A stretch of 64,000 bases of DNA from Heterohyrax brucei (Eukaryota > Chordata > Mammalia > Hyracoidea > Procaviidae), in NCBI GenBank assembly GCA_028571685.1, contig CM053166.1:60598111-60662110 (forward strand). The letters run 5' to 3'. This document shows, in pieces, positions 22,724 through 32,074 of this stretch. The notes under the pieces were generated by a model, which searched no databases, was not told the origin of the DNA, and saw nothing but the letters and a program-made list of their open reading frames with translations. Made by a program: the position numbers and the translations under genes. Position 1 is the first letter of the stretch; each line of letters opens with the position of its first letter.

Positions 22724-22840
22724 AGACTTTGCTACAGGGAAAGCTCCTGAATTTATCCCTTACTAAACCTTTTACTTTTTTATTCATATGTAGCTGTATA
22801 TCGGGAATATCCTACAGTTAAGCAGCTTTGCACAGCTTTG
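22724..22840 (+). repeat. Unnamed local direct repeat, copy A
   Basis: About 115 bp (GACTTTGCTACAGGGAAAGC, AATTTATCCCTTACTAAACC, AAGCAGCTTTGCACAGC) that recur with about three matches in four at 23570-23683. Either an old local duplication or two members of an unidentified repeat. Confidence 0.55.
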
Positions 22841-23569
22841 TAACTCCTATTATCATACTTTTAAAAAATATTTCACTTCCACTCATTCAATTCATAGCTA
22901 TTGATTCAGAAGAAAGATAAATATGTAGCACTGTAGACTTATTATTTGTTATAAACTTAATGTGCACAAGAAGCATTGACCGTCTTCTGCCACTGAATAT
23001 TTCTTGTGCTCCTGTTATTGTGTATTACTGATCCACAATGACTTTGTGATAAAATCAGTTTTCTCAAATTTGAAACCCTGCAGCTCAACTGTGTTATTTT
23101 TGTTTTGCAAATAAAACCCTTTTTTTGAGTTCATATTGTGGGTGAGATACTATGCTAGCTACTGGAAATGACTATCTCGTTACCATGATTATGTGTTACA
23201 AAATGACTTCCAGTCTCGCTTAATGATTCGTAAACTATTTCAGTTCTCCTTAGCACACTAACATGTTTTTAATTAAATGGACTATTGTTATAAGCTGGAC
23301 TTTAAAAGAAGAAAAGAGACCTATTTATGTGTTTCAAGTAAATCAGTATCAAATAATCATCCCTTAACTGTTCCTCCCTGGTCATACAGTAAAATATGAC
23401 CAGTAAGAATTTTTATAGAATATGACTTCTTCTCAGGATAGAAGTGATTTATATCAAAGTCTTTGTCTTAGACTTTGTCTTTATTGGATCTATGTATAGG
23501 GGATTTGGAGACTTTAAGTTCCCTAACAGGATGAATGAATCTCCCACCCACAGCTGTGGCATTGTTCCA
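22841..23569. other. Unclassified non-coding DNA between direct repeats
   Basis: AT-rich sequence with no recognised gene or element. Confidence 0.5.
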
Positions 23570-23683
23570 GGACTTGTTACAAGGGACATTGTTGGATTTA
23601 TCCCATACTAAAACTTTTAATTTTTTATTCACATGTGGGTATATTTTAGAAAGACTCTACAGAAAAGCAGCTGGGCTTTACCT
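23570..23683 (+). repeat. Unnamed local direct repeat, copy B
   Basis: Counterpart of 22724-22840 (GACTTGTTACAAGGGACATTG, GATTTATCCCATACTAAAAC, AAAAGCAGCTGGGC). It abuts the LTR-like repeat that starts at about 23690. Confidence 0.55.
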
Positions 23684-23689
23684 TTCTTA

Positions 23690-24080
23690 TTGTCTTAGTT
23701 TGGGTTTTCTGGAGGAGGAAAACCATTGAGACACACATACCCCCTCCCCCCACACACACTTACACTCTACACCTTTTCTTGCCTCTCCTCAGCTTATGGT
23801 GGTTGCTGGCAATCCTTGATGCTCCTTGGCTGGTAGGTATATCACTCAAACCCCTGCTTCTGTACTCACTTGTCTATCTCCTTCATGTGTGTCTCAGTCT
23901 CTGTTTCCTGTTTTTATAAGAACACCAGTCACTGGACTTGGGATTACCCTAATCCAGTATGATTTTATCTTAACTAAATACATTTGCAACATCTCATTTC
24001 TAGTGAAGGTCACATTCTGAAGTTTGCAGTAACTAGGAACTTGGAGCGGGGGGACATTATTAAACTGAGTGCATGGACTT
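23690..24080 (-). repeat. Old LTR-like repeat, reverse copy of the family at 1-376
   Basis: The plus strand shows TTGTCTTAGTTTGGGTTTTC, CTTATGGTGGTTGCTGGCAATCC, GCTCCTTGGCTGGTAGG and CCTAATCCAGTATGATTTTATC, the reverse counterparts of the element at 1-376. A C/CA-rich stretch at 23733-23765 has replaced part of it. Confidence 0.6.
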
Positions 24081-24469
24081 CAGCTGGTTCTTAGACTACC
24101 CAAATAACTTTAACAAAGAAAAAAGGGAAAGCTTATTTGGGTTTGAGCAAACACATGCCATGCTATAGTGGTTGGGATATTTGGGGAACATGGAATGGTT
24201 TAATGTAGTTGTAACATATGATTGGAGTGGCTGGACCTCAAGCCAGTGGATTATTTTTAAGCTGACTGCTAAGTATTATTAGCAGGAATTAAAAAGGGTG
24301 TCAAAAGACAAATCATATGTGTATTTAAATACAGCAGACTACTTCATTGATCTGCCTTCACAAAGCCTGGTAAATCAGAAACAGAGTACTTTTTCTCAGA
24401 AACTTATTTCTTCTTGAATCCTAGGTAGTGGAGTGACATATAATCATTATTGGCTCAGTTGCATTAGAT
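24081..24469. other. Unclassified non-coding DNA
   Basis: No recognised feature. Confidence 0.5.
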
Positions 24470-24607
24470 CTCAAATATCGGTTATTTACGCCACAAATAA
24501 TGTTTTATGACAATTTTTCTGACACAAAATAATCCATAGATCTGTTGATCAGCTGGATTGTTCTTCTGGTCTAGGCCAGGCTAAGATGATCTTGGTTGGA
24601 AGCATTC
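24470..24607 (+). repeat. Old mammal-wide repeat, left part (split by mariner)
   Basis: Related by layout to 54494-54965 and 60905-61475 (CAGCTGGATTGTTCTTCTGG here). It resumes after the mariner at 25178. Family name not recalled. Confidence 0.5.
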
Positions 24608-24957
24608 ATACAAGGACTGACAATTAAGTTCGTGAATTCAACCTAGAACAAGTGCTGCATACCTATTGCTGAATATCACTACAGTCCCCTTTGAAGTGTT
24701 CTCTTTGGGAAGCTGTGCCTCAATGCCAGTGACTAGTCCACCCTTCAAAGGAATTTTGGAACTCATTTCCTGGAATGGCCATCAGAGCTGTCATCGTATT
24801 ACCCTTGATGTCCTGAATGGCATCAAAATGTCTTCCTTTCAATATTTCCTTTATCTTTGGGTAAATAAAAAAGTCATTAGGAGCCAGATCAGGGAGTAGA
24901 GAGGGTGTTTCAATACAGTTTATTTGTTTACTGGCTAAAAACTCCCTCCCAGACAAC
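24608..24957 (-). mobile_element. mariner DNA transposon, 3' portion
   Basis: A TA, then CAAGGACTGACAATTAAG and TTCGTGAATTC, form a mariner-like terminal inverted repeat at the left end. The minus strand encodes transposase C-terminal text (next entry). The 5' part of the element is absent; the copy stops where an opposite-facing mariner derivative starts. Confidence 0.8.
24720..24956 (-). pseudogene. mariner transposase C-terminal fragment
   Basis: About 78 residues with LLPDLAPNDFFIYPKIKEIL and GRHFDAIQDIKGNT, then FQNSFEGWTSHWH. The DLAPNDFF box carries the last aspartate of the D,D34D catalytic triad of mariner transposases, and the FEGW..RWH region is typical of the C terminus. The N-terminal DNA-binding domain and the first two aspartates are missing, so it cannot act. 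It is a genomic fossil within 24608-24957. Confidence 0.85.
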
Positions 24958-25177
24958 TATACGGTTAAGTTTGTGAACTTGCCACCTTGCCACCATGCAA
25001 AATGGCCATTCTAAAGAGAGTTCCAAAATTCCTTTGAAGGGTGACCTAAGTACTGACATCGGTGCATAGCTTCCCAAGAGGAATACTTAGAAGGTGATTG
25101 TAGTGATATTCACCAATGAGGTATGAAGCACTTAGAACAATTAAGTTCACAGACTTAATTATTGAACCTCATATATC
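24958..25177 (+). mobile_element. mariner-derived short element in opposite orientation
   Basis: GGTTAAGTTTGTGAACTTG at about 24966-24984 resembles the mariner terminus. The right part (24990-25177) is the inverted counterpart of 24608-24795: the reverse complement repeats TTCAAAGGAATTTTGGAACTC and GAATATCACTACA. It ends in a TA context (CCTCATATATC). It is either an internally deleted mariner (about 220 bp) or the second arm of a palindromic derivative. Confidence 0.7.
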
Positions 25178-25510
25178 AGCAGTCAGCTGATCCACTGGAA
25201 GTCAGCTTGTCAACAGTAACCTTGCTCTTTCATCCTCCAGCAACCTAGACCAGGCTTGTTCACATTGATATCAGGAGTCCAAGAAGTCAAACAGAAATGA
25301 GTGAAACATTTTGAGACCTAGAATTGGAACTATAACATCACTTCCCTTTTATTCTACTGGCCAAAACAAATCACAAGGCCAGTCTAGTTGTAAGGACACA
25401 AATATAACCTCCACCTTTTGACAGGAGAAGTTTCAAAGTCACATTGCAAAAGGATATAGATTCAGAGGGGCAGGGATAATTATTCTATTTTTGCAATCAA
25501 TATTCTTTCA
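25178..25510 (+). repeat. Old mammal-wide repeat, right part
   Basis: Continuation of 24470-24607: AAACAAATCACAAGGCCAG, CCTCCACCTTTTGACAGG, AAAGTCACATTGCAAAAGG, AATTATTCTATTTTTGCAATC. The same closing text occurs in the 60905-61475 copy. Confidence 0.6.
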
Positions 25511-26335
25511 ATGAGAAACTTAAAAAGAGGCAAATATCAGGTTAAGGAAATGTCTCCTAGAGTGGAACAAATTGAGGTATTATCAGACACCAAGGAATCA
25601 CACCAGGCTGTGCTTCTTTGTTGTTGTTTTCTGTGCCACACAATGGCATCTTAGAAAATTAGAGATGAGAAAACAAACTAGATCAACAGCAACAGATTAC
25701 AATGGAATCAGGCTCTTGTTTTAAAAGTGAAAATAATTTTCTCAAGTCTCATTCAACATGTGGAGTAACATAATCCCCTACGATTAGAAATACAGATGTT
25801 TTAAGAAAAGAGTAGAATTCATGAGGAAATATACAAAACCTAGTCTCAAACTCTATTTAGACCTACCAAAGTGAAGTTTTGTAATCTGCAAATTATTCAA
25901 GTGGCAAAGTAGAAAAGAGAACATCTTCTAAGGAAAATCACACTTCATTCTTGGAATAAGAACAAGAGTGACTTTCTGCTGCCTCCTGATGTCAACTAAC
26001 TTAAATTGCAGAGATCAGCCTAAAGGCGTGACTCATGCTGTTATGATCCTAGGCTTTGCAGCTTGTCTAACTTTGTTTAACCCAGCATTTTCAATACTTG
26101 TGGGAATCATGAAACCTAATTTTCCTGACAGCATCTCCCAGAATGAATTTTTCAAATATTATGTGGGTAGATGCAATGAGAACTGCTCTAAGAGGCAAGG
26201 AATACAGAAATATAGACAGTGGGGTCATAATGCTTTTGCACCCTGATTTCCCTAATCATTTAATGTGGATATAGATGCTTTAAACTTTTTCTTCATTAAG
26301 TTCAAAAGTACAGATTAAACCATGTTTTAAAAGGT
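25511..26335. other. Unclassified non-coding DNA
   Basis: No repeat or exon recognised. The 92-residue frame at 25968-26246 shows no domain. Confidence 0.5.
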
Positions 26336-26447
26336 GCTTCATGCATTACTGGGAGTGTACATTGGAAAGATTTTTAGAGGGTAGTTTTGGTGTCAAAAGC
26401 TCATAAATTTTGCACAATTCTTGACCCAACAATTCCACATTTAAAGG
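26336..26447 (+). mobile_element. Old L1 3' end, left part
   Basis: Old L1 text (TACTGGGAGTGTACATTGG, CTTGACCCAACAATTCCACA) stops at TTAAAGG. It resumes 8.9 kb downstream at 35323 with CAATCAGGGATGTGCATAAAGC. Two younger L1s occupy the gap. Confidence 0.85.
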
Positions 26448-28700
26448 TTTTTTTTTTAGTATTTTATTGTGATTGAGTGAAAGTATACAATCCAAATTAA
26501 ATTTGCATGCCAGCGTATCTACAGCTCCTTCTCTCTTTGCTTGATAACAGCACACTCCTCCTTTCTGTTCTACATATGTTGTATCTTCTTAACAATCTCC
26601 TATCCCCTCATCTCCACCCTTTTCTCTCCCTCCTACTAAGAGGCCAGAAGGATAGTATCCTATAGATGCATAGAACCATAAAGTACATATACCTTATGGT
26701 CACATTGTGTTCCCGCACCCAGTCCATTCCTGTCCGAAGAGTTTAACCTGAGTAATATTTTCTGGACAGGGGCAGCATCAGGTCTAGGGGCCATGCTCCC
26801 AGGGGAACCCGAAGGCTTTTGTACCACTAATTGCAGTCCTTTAGTGGAGTTGTTGAGGTGTACCTTTCTTTTTCTCATGTTGCCACTGGAACTCAACATT
26901 GTGTGCCCCATCATGGCTGTCTTTGGTGGTGGCCAGGCACCATCTGGTTCTTCTGGTCACATGTTGATACAGTCAACCATTTACATGGGTCCTTCTGTCT
27001 CCTGGGCTCTTTTTATTCCTTGTGTATTTGTTGTTCTTCATGATCGTCTCTTCCAGCTGAGTTGGGACAATTTGGTGTACCTCAGATGGCAGCTTGTTAG
27101 CTTTTAAGACTCCAGATGTTACTCACCAATACGGGGTGCAGAAGACTCTCTTAGCAATAGGCTGGTTATGCCAATTGGCCTTCATGTCCCATGAGAGCAT
27201 GGTCCCCAGACCCCCACCCCTGCTACGCTATCCTTATCCTACTGGGTTAAGATTAGAAGGGTTTTCAGTTTATGTTGAAGTCCAGTTAAGTAGATCTTCT
27301 TTCCGCTGTGTGTTGTCACTGCTTTCATGCGACCAAATATCTATCAACTATCTAGTCTATGACCAGCCCTCTCCCTCTCTACCAATCCCTGCAACTGTCA
27401 ATAAGTCTTTTCTTCTGTACACAAGTCTATTTTTAAGTCCTTATAGTAGGAGTCTCATACAATATTTGTCCATGTGCTGCTGACTGATTTCACTCAGCAT
27501 AATGTCTTCCATTTGAAACCAGGTTATGAGGTGCTTCCTAGAACCTTCATTGCATAGTGTTCCATTGAGTATATGTACCATAGTTTGTTTATCCATTCAT
27601 CTATTGTTGGGCATCTGGGTTGATTCCATTTTTTGCTATTGTGAACTGTGCTTCAATAAACATTCATGTGCATGTATCTGTTCATGTGACTACCCTTGAT
27701 TCTGTAGGATATATTCTGAACAATATACTGGATCAAATGGTATACCTATTTCTAGCTTTTTAAGGGACCACCAGATTGCTTTCCATAGCAGTTATACCAT
27801 TTTGCACAGCAGTGCAAGAGGGTTCCAGTCTCTACAGAGCCTCTCCAGCATCTACTGCTTTCTGTTATTTGGATCATGGCCAACCTTGTCGGGGTGAGAT
27901 GGTATCTCATTGTAATTTTGATTTGGATTTCTCTAATAGCTAATGATCGTGAGCATTTCCTCATGTGTCTTTTGGCTACTTTGATGTCCTCTTTGGTGGA
28001 ATGTCTGTCTCCTTTGTCTATTGCTTAATTGGGTTATTTAACTTTTTCTTGTTGATATTTTGTAATACCTTGTAGATTATGGAGATGAGAAGTCGGTCCG
28101 ACATGTAGTAGCCAAATATCTTTTCCCTTTCTGTAGGTGGTCTTTTAGTTCTTTTGATAAAGCCTTTGGATGAGCAAAACTGATTCTTAGTAGTTCTCAT
28201 TTATCTATTTTCCCTTCTGTTGGTCGTGCTTTGTCAGATTTTGAAGTCTGTCTAAGTTGTGTGTTAAAACTTCCATTGTTGACCCTATATATACATATTT
28301 TTTTTTTGCGTGATCTTTATCATTTTAGGATTGATATTTAGGTCTTTTATTCCATTTGAGATAGTTTTTTTGTAAGGTGTAAGATGTGGGTCTTGTTTCA
28401 ATTTTTTTTCCGGATGGATATCCAATTTTACCAGAGCTGTTTGTTAAAGAGATTGTTTTTACTCCAGTTTACAATCTTAAGTCTTCTGTCGAATATCAAC
28501 TGTTCATAAGAGGATAGTGGCATGTCTGGGGTCTCAACTCTGTTGCATTGATCTATATGTCTCTTTTTGTACAAGTGCTAGGCTGTTTTGACTACTGTGG
28601 CAGTGTAATAGGTTCTTAAGTCAGGTAGTGTGAGGCCTCCCACTGTGTTCCTCTTCCTCAGTAGTGCTTTGCTTATCTGGAGTTTCTTCTCTTTTCAAAC

Positions 28701-28808
28701 AAATGATTTTGTCAGTTGATGCATAAAAGGCATTTGACAAAATCCAGCACTCATTCATGCTAAAGTCTCTCAGCATAACAGGTATAAAAGGGAAATTCTT
28801 TAATGTGA
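28701..28808 (+). other. Inverted 108-bp RT segment inside the L1
   Basis: The forward text GATTTTGTCAGTTGATGC and AAAAGGCATTTGACAAAATCC is L1 ORF2 RT sequence, while both flanks are L1 on the minus strand. It sits at the border of a large ORF2 deletion, so deletion and inversion probably arose together. Confidence 0.8.
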
Positions 28809-29408
28809 TGTGTTTCCACTCTCTTTTGATTCCATGAATTTCTTTATTTCATCCTTGATTTCTTCTATAACTCATGGCTTATTGACTAAGGTGTTGTTAA
28901 GTTTCTATGAGTTCAAATTTCTATGTTTTTTCTGCTATTGATTTTGACTTTCATGGCTTTATGGTCCTAGAAGATGCTTTGCAATAATTCAATGGTTTGG
29001 ATTTTGTTGAGATTTGCTTTATGTCCTAGTGCATGGTCTATTCTGGAAACTTTGCAGCTACTCCACGTGCACTGGTAAAGAAGGAGTACTTATCTGTTGA
29101 TGAACAAAAAGTTCTGTATATGTTGATGAGGTCTGATTGTCACAATAAGATCTGTGTCTTTACTGAGCTTTTTCCCTGGATATTCTGTTCTTCACCGAAA
29201 GTGGAGTGTTGAAGTCTCCCACTATTATTGTGGAGTGATCGATCTCATTTTTTCAATGTAGTCAGTGGTTGTTCAATGTATTTAGATGTTCTGGTATTGT
29301 ATATATATTTAATGTTGTTAAGTTCTGCTTGTGTATTGAACCTTTCAGCAATAAATAGTGACCATCCTTGTCCACAGTGGTAGATTTTACATTAAAATCT
29401 ATTTTATC

Positions 29409-29645
29409 TCAGATTAGCATTACCACACTTGCTCTTCTTTGTATATTGTTATCTTGGTATGTATTATTCCATCCTTTAATTTTCAGTTTGTTCATATCTT
29501 TGAGGCTAAGATGTCTTCCTTGTAAGCAACTTATAGATGGGTCTTTTCTTTTGATCCAGGATGTCACTTGTTGTTTCTTTACAAGAGCATTCAGTCCTTT
29601 TACATTTAGTGTAATTATTGATAAGCGTGTGTCTGGTGCTGTCAT
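29409..29645 (-). pseudogene. L1 ORF2 endonuclease N-terminal fragment
   Basis: 78 residues open with DTRLSIITLNVKGLNALVKK, then SISCLQGRHLSLKDMNKL. In L1 endonucleases the CLQ box is followed by a catalytic glutamate (CLQE); here it reads CLQG. The frame is lost after the segment and downstream ORF2 is deleted. It is the counterpart of 4632-4841 in the plus-strand L1. Confidence 0.85.
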
Positions 29646-30122
29646 TTTGATGTATTTATTTTGTGTTGATGTTTTCTACGCTGCTCTTAATTTTCTGTTC
29701 TGGGTCAATCTTCTTTATGAGTTGACTTTTCATCTTTTTCAGTGTTGGCTTTGTAGTTGGTGAGACTCCTGTATTATGTTACTTATCTTGATGTTTTGCA
29801 TGGTTATTGTGCTTTGCAGCTACTCCTATGCTCCCCCTTAATATTCTTAGTTTAAACCCAATTTTAACTTCTGCATATCTTTTTAACTTCCTCTCCATGT
29901 GAAAGGACTATAACTACTGTAGTACATCCCTGTTTTTAGTGTAGTGGCACCATAGTTTTCATGATGTGATCACTGGTTGCCTTCTTTTAATATTGTAGCT
30001 TTGATTGAGTTTTGTGACTTCTGTAACTGAATAGGATTTTGGATGCTGTGTCTTGCTTTGACTCCTTAGATACACACTTAATGGTTTTGTTTTTCTAAGC
30101 AAAGAGCTTCTTTCAGTATCTC

Positions 30123-30960
30123 TTATAGCTTTGGTTTAGTTTTTACAAAGTCTCTAAGTTTCTGTTTCTCTGTGAATATCTTAATTTCATCTTCATGTTT
30201 GGGAGACAGTTTTGCAGAATATATAGTTCTTGGTTGGAAGTTTTTCTCCTTCAAGGCTTTGAATGTGTCATCCCACTTCTTCCTTGCCAATGTTGTTTCT
30301 GCCAAGAAGTCAGATGAAAACCTATAGGGTTTCCATCTGAATGTTCACTTTGATTTGAGCCTTGCTGTCTTTAAAAGCATCTGTTTCTTTTTCATTTTAT
30401 TAGGCTTGATTAAAATACGTCTTGGTATCTTTCTTTTAGGATCTAGTTTTTGTGGCATTCAATACACGTCTGGGATATCTATGTTCTCTTCTTTCTCAAT
30501 TTCAAGGAAGTTTTCTGTTAGCAACTCAACAACAATACTCTGTGTTTTCAGCTATCCCTCCCTGTTCAGGAATTTCAACTAATTGTAGATTATTCCTCTT
30601 AATACAGTCCCACATGTTTCTTAATGCTTCTTCAATTTTTTATTTCTTTTCTCTGATTTCTCCTCATAAATGCTGGTATCAGTTGCTCTGTCCTTAAGGT
30701 CACTAAGTCCAACTTTCATCTCCTCAATTATGCTTTTTTTGCTTCGGATTGAATTGTCTAATTCTGTAATTTTATTATTGATCTGCTGGATTTCAGATTG
30801 TTGATGTTCCATCGGTTCAAATAGCTTGATTAAGTTTCCATCTTGCTTTGCTGCATTTTGTTTAATCTCAAGGAGCGCTCTCCATATAATTGTTTTGTAT
30901 TTGACCCCTGATAGTTTCAGAAAGGTTTCTTCATAGGGAAGTCTTTTCGTTCTTTATTTT
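30123..30960 (-). pseudogene. L1 ORF1 remnant
   Basis: Two readable blocks on the minus strand: 30812-30621 with EHQQSEIQQINNKITELDNS and SDLKDRATDTSIYEEKSEKR (coiled-coil part), and 30305-30123 with ARKKWDDTFKALKEKNFQPR and TIYSAKLSPKHEDEIKIF (C-terminal domain). The span between is out of frame. The same order as the plus-strand copy at 3312-4215 confirms the family. Confidence 0.85.
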
Positions 30961-30999
30961 GGGAGTTTTCAGGAAGCGTGGTGGACTGTTTCTTTAAAT

Positions 31000-31930
31000 G
31001 GTAAGGAATGATTTGTTTCCTTCAGGCCATCTAGAAGCTCTGGTGTTGCCTCAGCAGGAGCTGCAATGTAGTTCTGAGAAAGGAGCTCACCACCAGCCGT
31101 CTCTGTGTGCTCCAGTGACTGGCCCCAGTGGACTCCGTGGGGTGGCAGGCCCCACCTCCTGGCTGCCAAAGATGGCTCCCTACTTATGAGTTCCCTAGGG
31201 GGCCATCAACCTACCCTATGATGTTGGTCAATAAAGGCTGGAAGAGATGCTGCCAGGCCACTCAGCAGTTATTTCTTCAGGTAGTCTCATTTTAAGAAGC
31301 TGGAAATTGACCGACAGCTGCCGAAATCAGTCATGATGTCAGGTGCAGCAGGCCCTGCCTTCCAGCTGACAACAGAAGCACCTCTTCAGCCATCCCCAGA
31401 TGGTGTATCGTATTCCACTTAGGCAGCAGTTATGGCCTTGCTGCCGTCCTCAGCTGGGCAACTCTTGTAACACTGTCCTACACAGCCTTTCTACTGGAAA
31501 AGCACTTTCCAGACTGGCACTGTTTCTCAGATTGGGAATTAACCCCTGATGAGGCCTCCAGTTGGGTGAATCCACCTCCCAGCTGACCAAGATGGCATCC
31601 TGACCAAGCTGCCCTTCCTGCTGTGAAACCCCAGAATCTATAGTACAGCTCAGAAAAGAGTGGGTGGAGGGGTAGTGGTACCCTTAGTCAGCAGCTGGGC
31701 TCTGAAAATGTGGCTATCCTAAGTACTGTCTCTCTGCTGCACTGTACACTGTTTACCTTAGCACTGCAGATCAGTGTATTTGCCAGCTCATGTCCATCCC
31801 CTGCCTCCTGAATAACGAAGACGGTGTCAGCAACTGCAGTCTGCCCAAGCAGTGAGTCATCAGGAGCAGGGCTTAGCACGTGTTGCCTCATGAGAGAGAG
31901 GCAGTTTCCCATTTAGTGGTGCATAGTCCC
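31000..31930 (-). repeat. L1 5' UTR tandem monomers (about 4 units)
   Basis: Reverse versions of the monomer motif (CCACCTCCTGGCTGCC, CCTGCCTTCCAGCTGAC, TCCACCTCCCAGCTGACC, CTGCCTCCTGAATAACG) occur at about 31154, 31354, 31572 and 31802, spaced 200-230 bp. Same arrangement as 2060-3260 in an independent copy. Confidence 0.78.
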
Positions 31931-32074
31931 ATCTGATAACCCTATGCCATATCTTAGGGCTTCCTGGCTGTCCAGAGTCCTCCATTCAGTTATTAATTCA
32001 GGCTTTAGTTCTCAGAGGGAATTGAGGAGACATGTATCTAGTCCACAACTGTGGCCCCACCCTAAAGATTAATT

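Larger units (their letters stand above)
26448..32058 (-). mobile_element. L1 LINE, complete ends but internally deleted
   Basis: The T-run at 26448-26457 is the 3' end; the reverse of the L1 start (CCACAACTGTGGCCCC) at 32043-32058 is the 5' end. Order on the minus strand: 5' UTR monomers, ORF1 (30123-30960), ORF2 endonuclease (29409-29645), then a gap. The middle of ORF2, including most of the RT, is gone. In its place, 28701-28808 is an RT piece in the opposite orientation. A short TAAAG repeat (26442-26446, 32063-32067) fits a target duplication. Confidence 0.85.

Noticed and set aside
27094..27483. 129-codon plus-strand frame
   Set aside because: Lies on the antisense of the L1 3' UTR (L1 is on the minus strand). 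No protein character.
29368..29763. 131-codon plus-strand frame, hydrophobic, membrane-protein-like
   Set aside because: Antisense of the L1 ORF2 endonuclease start. A-rich sense DNA gives Leu/Phe-rich antisense frames that mimic membrane proteins; the same occurs at 4604-4909.
31000..31930. GC-richer stretch considered as a CpG island or gene promoter
   Set aside because: It is the L1 5' UTR in reverse; CpG is not enriched by eye and no gene follows.
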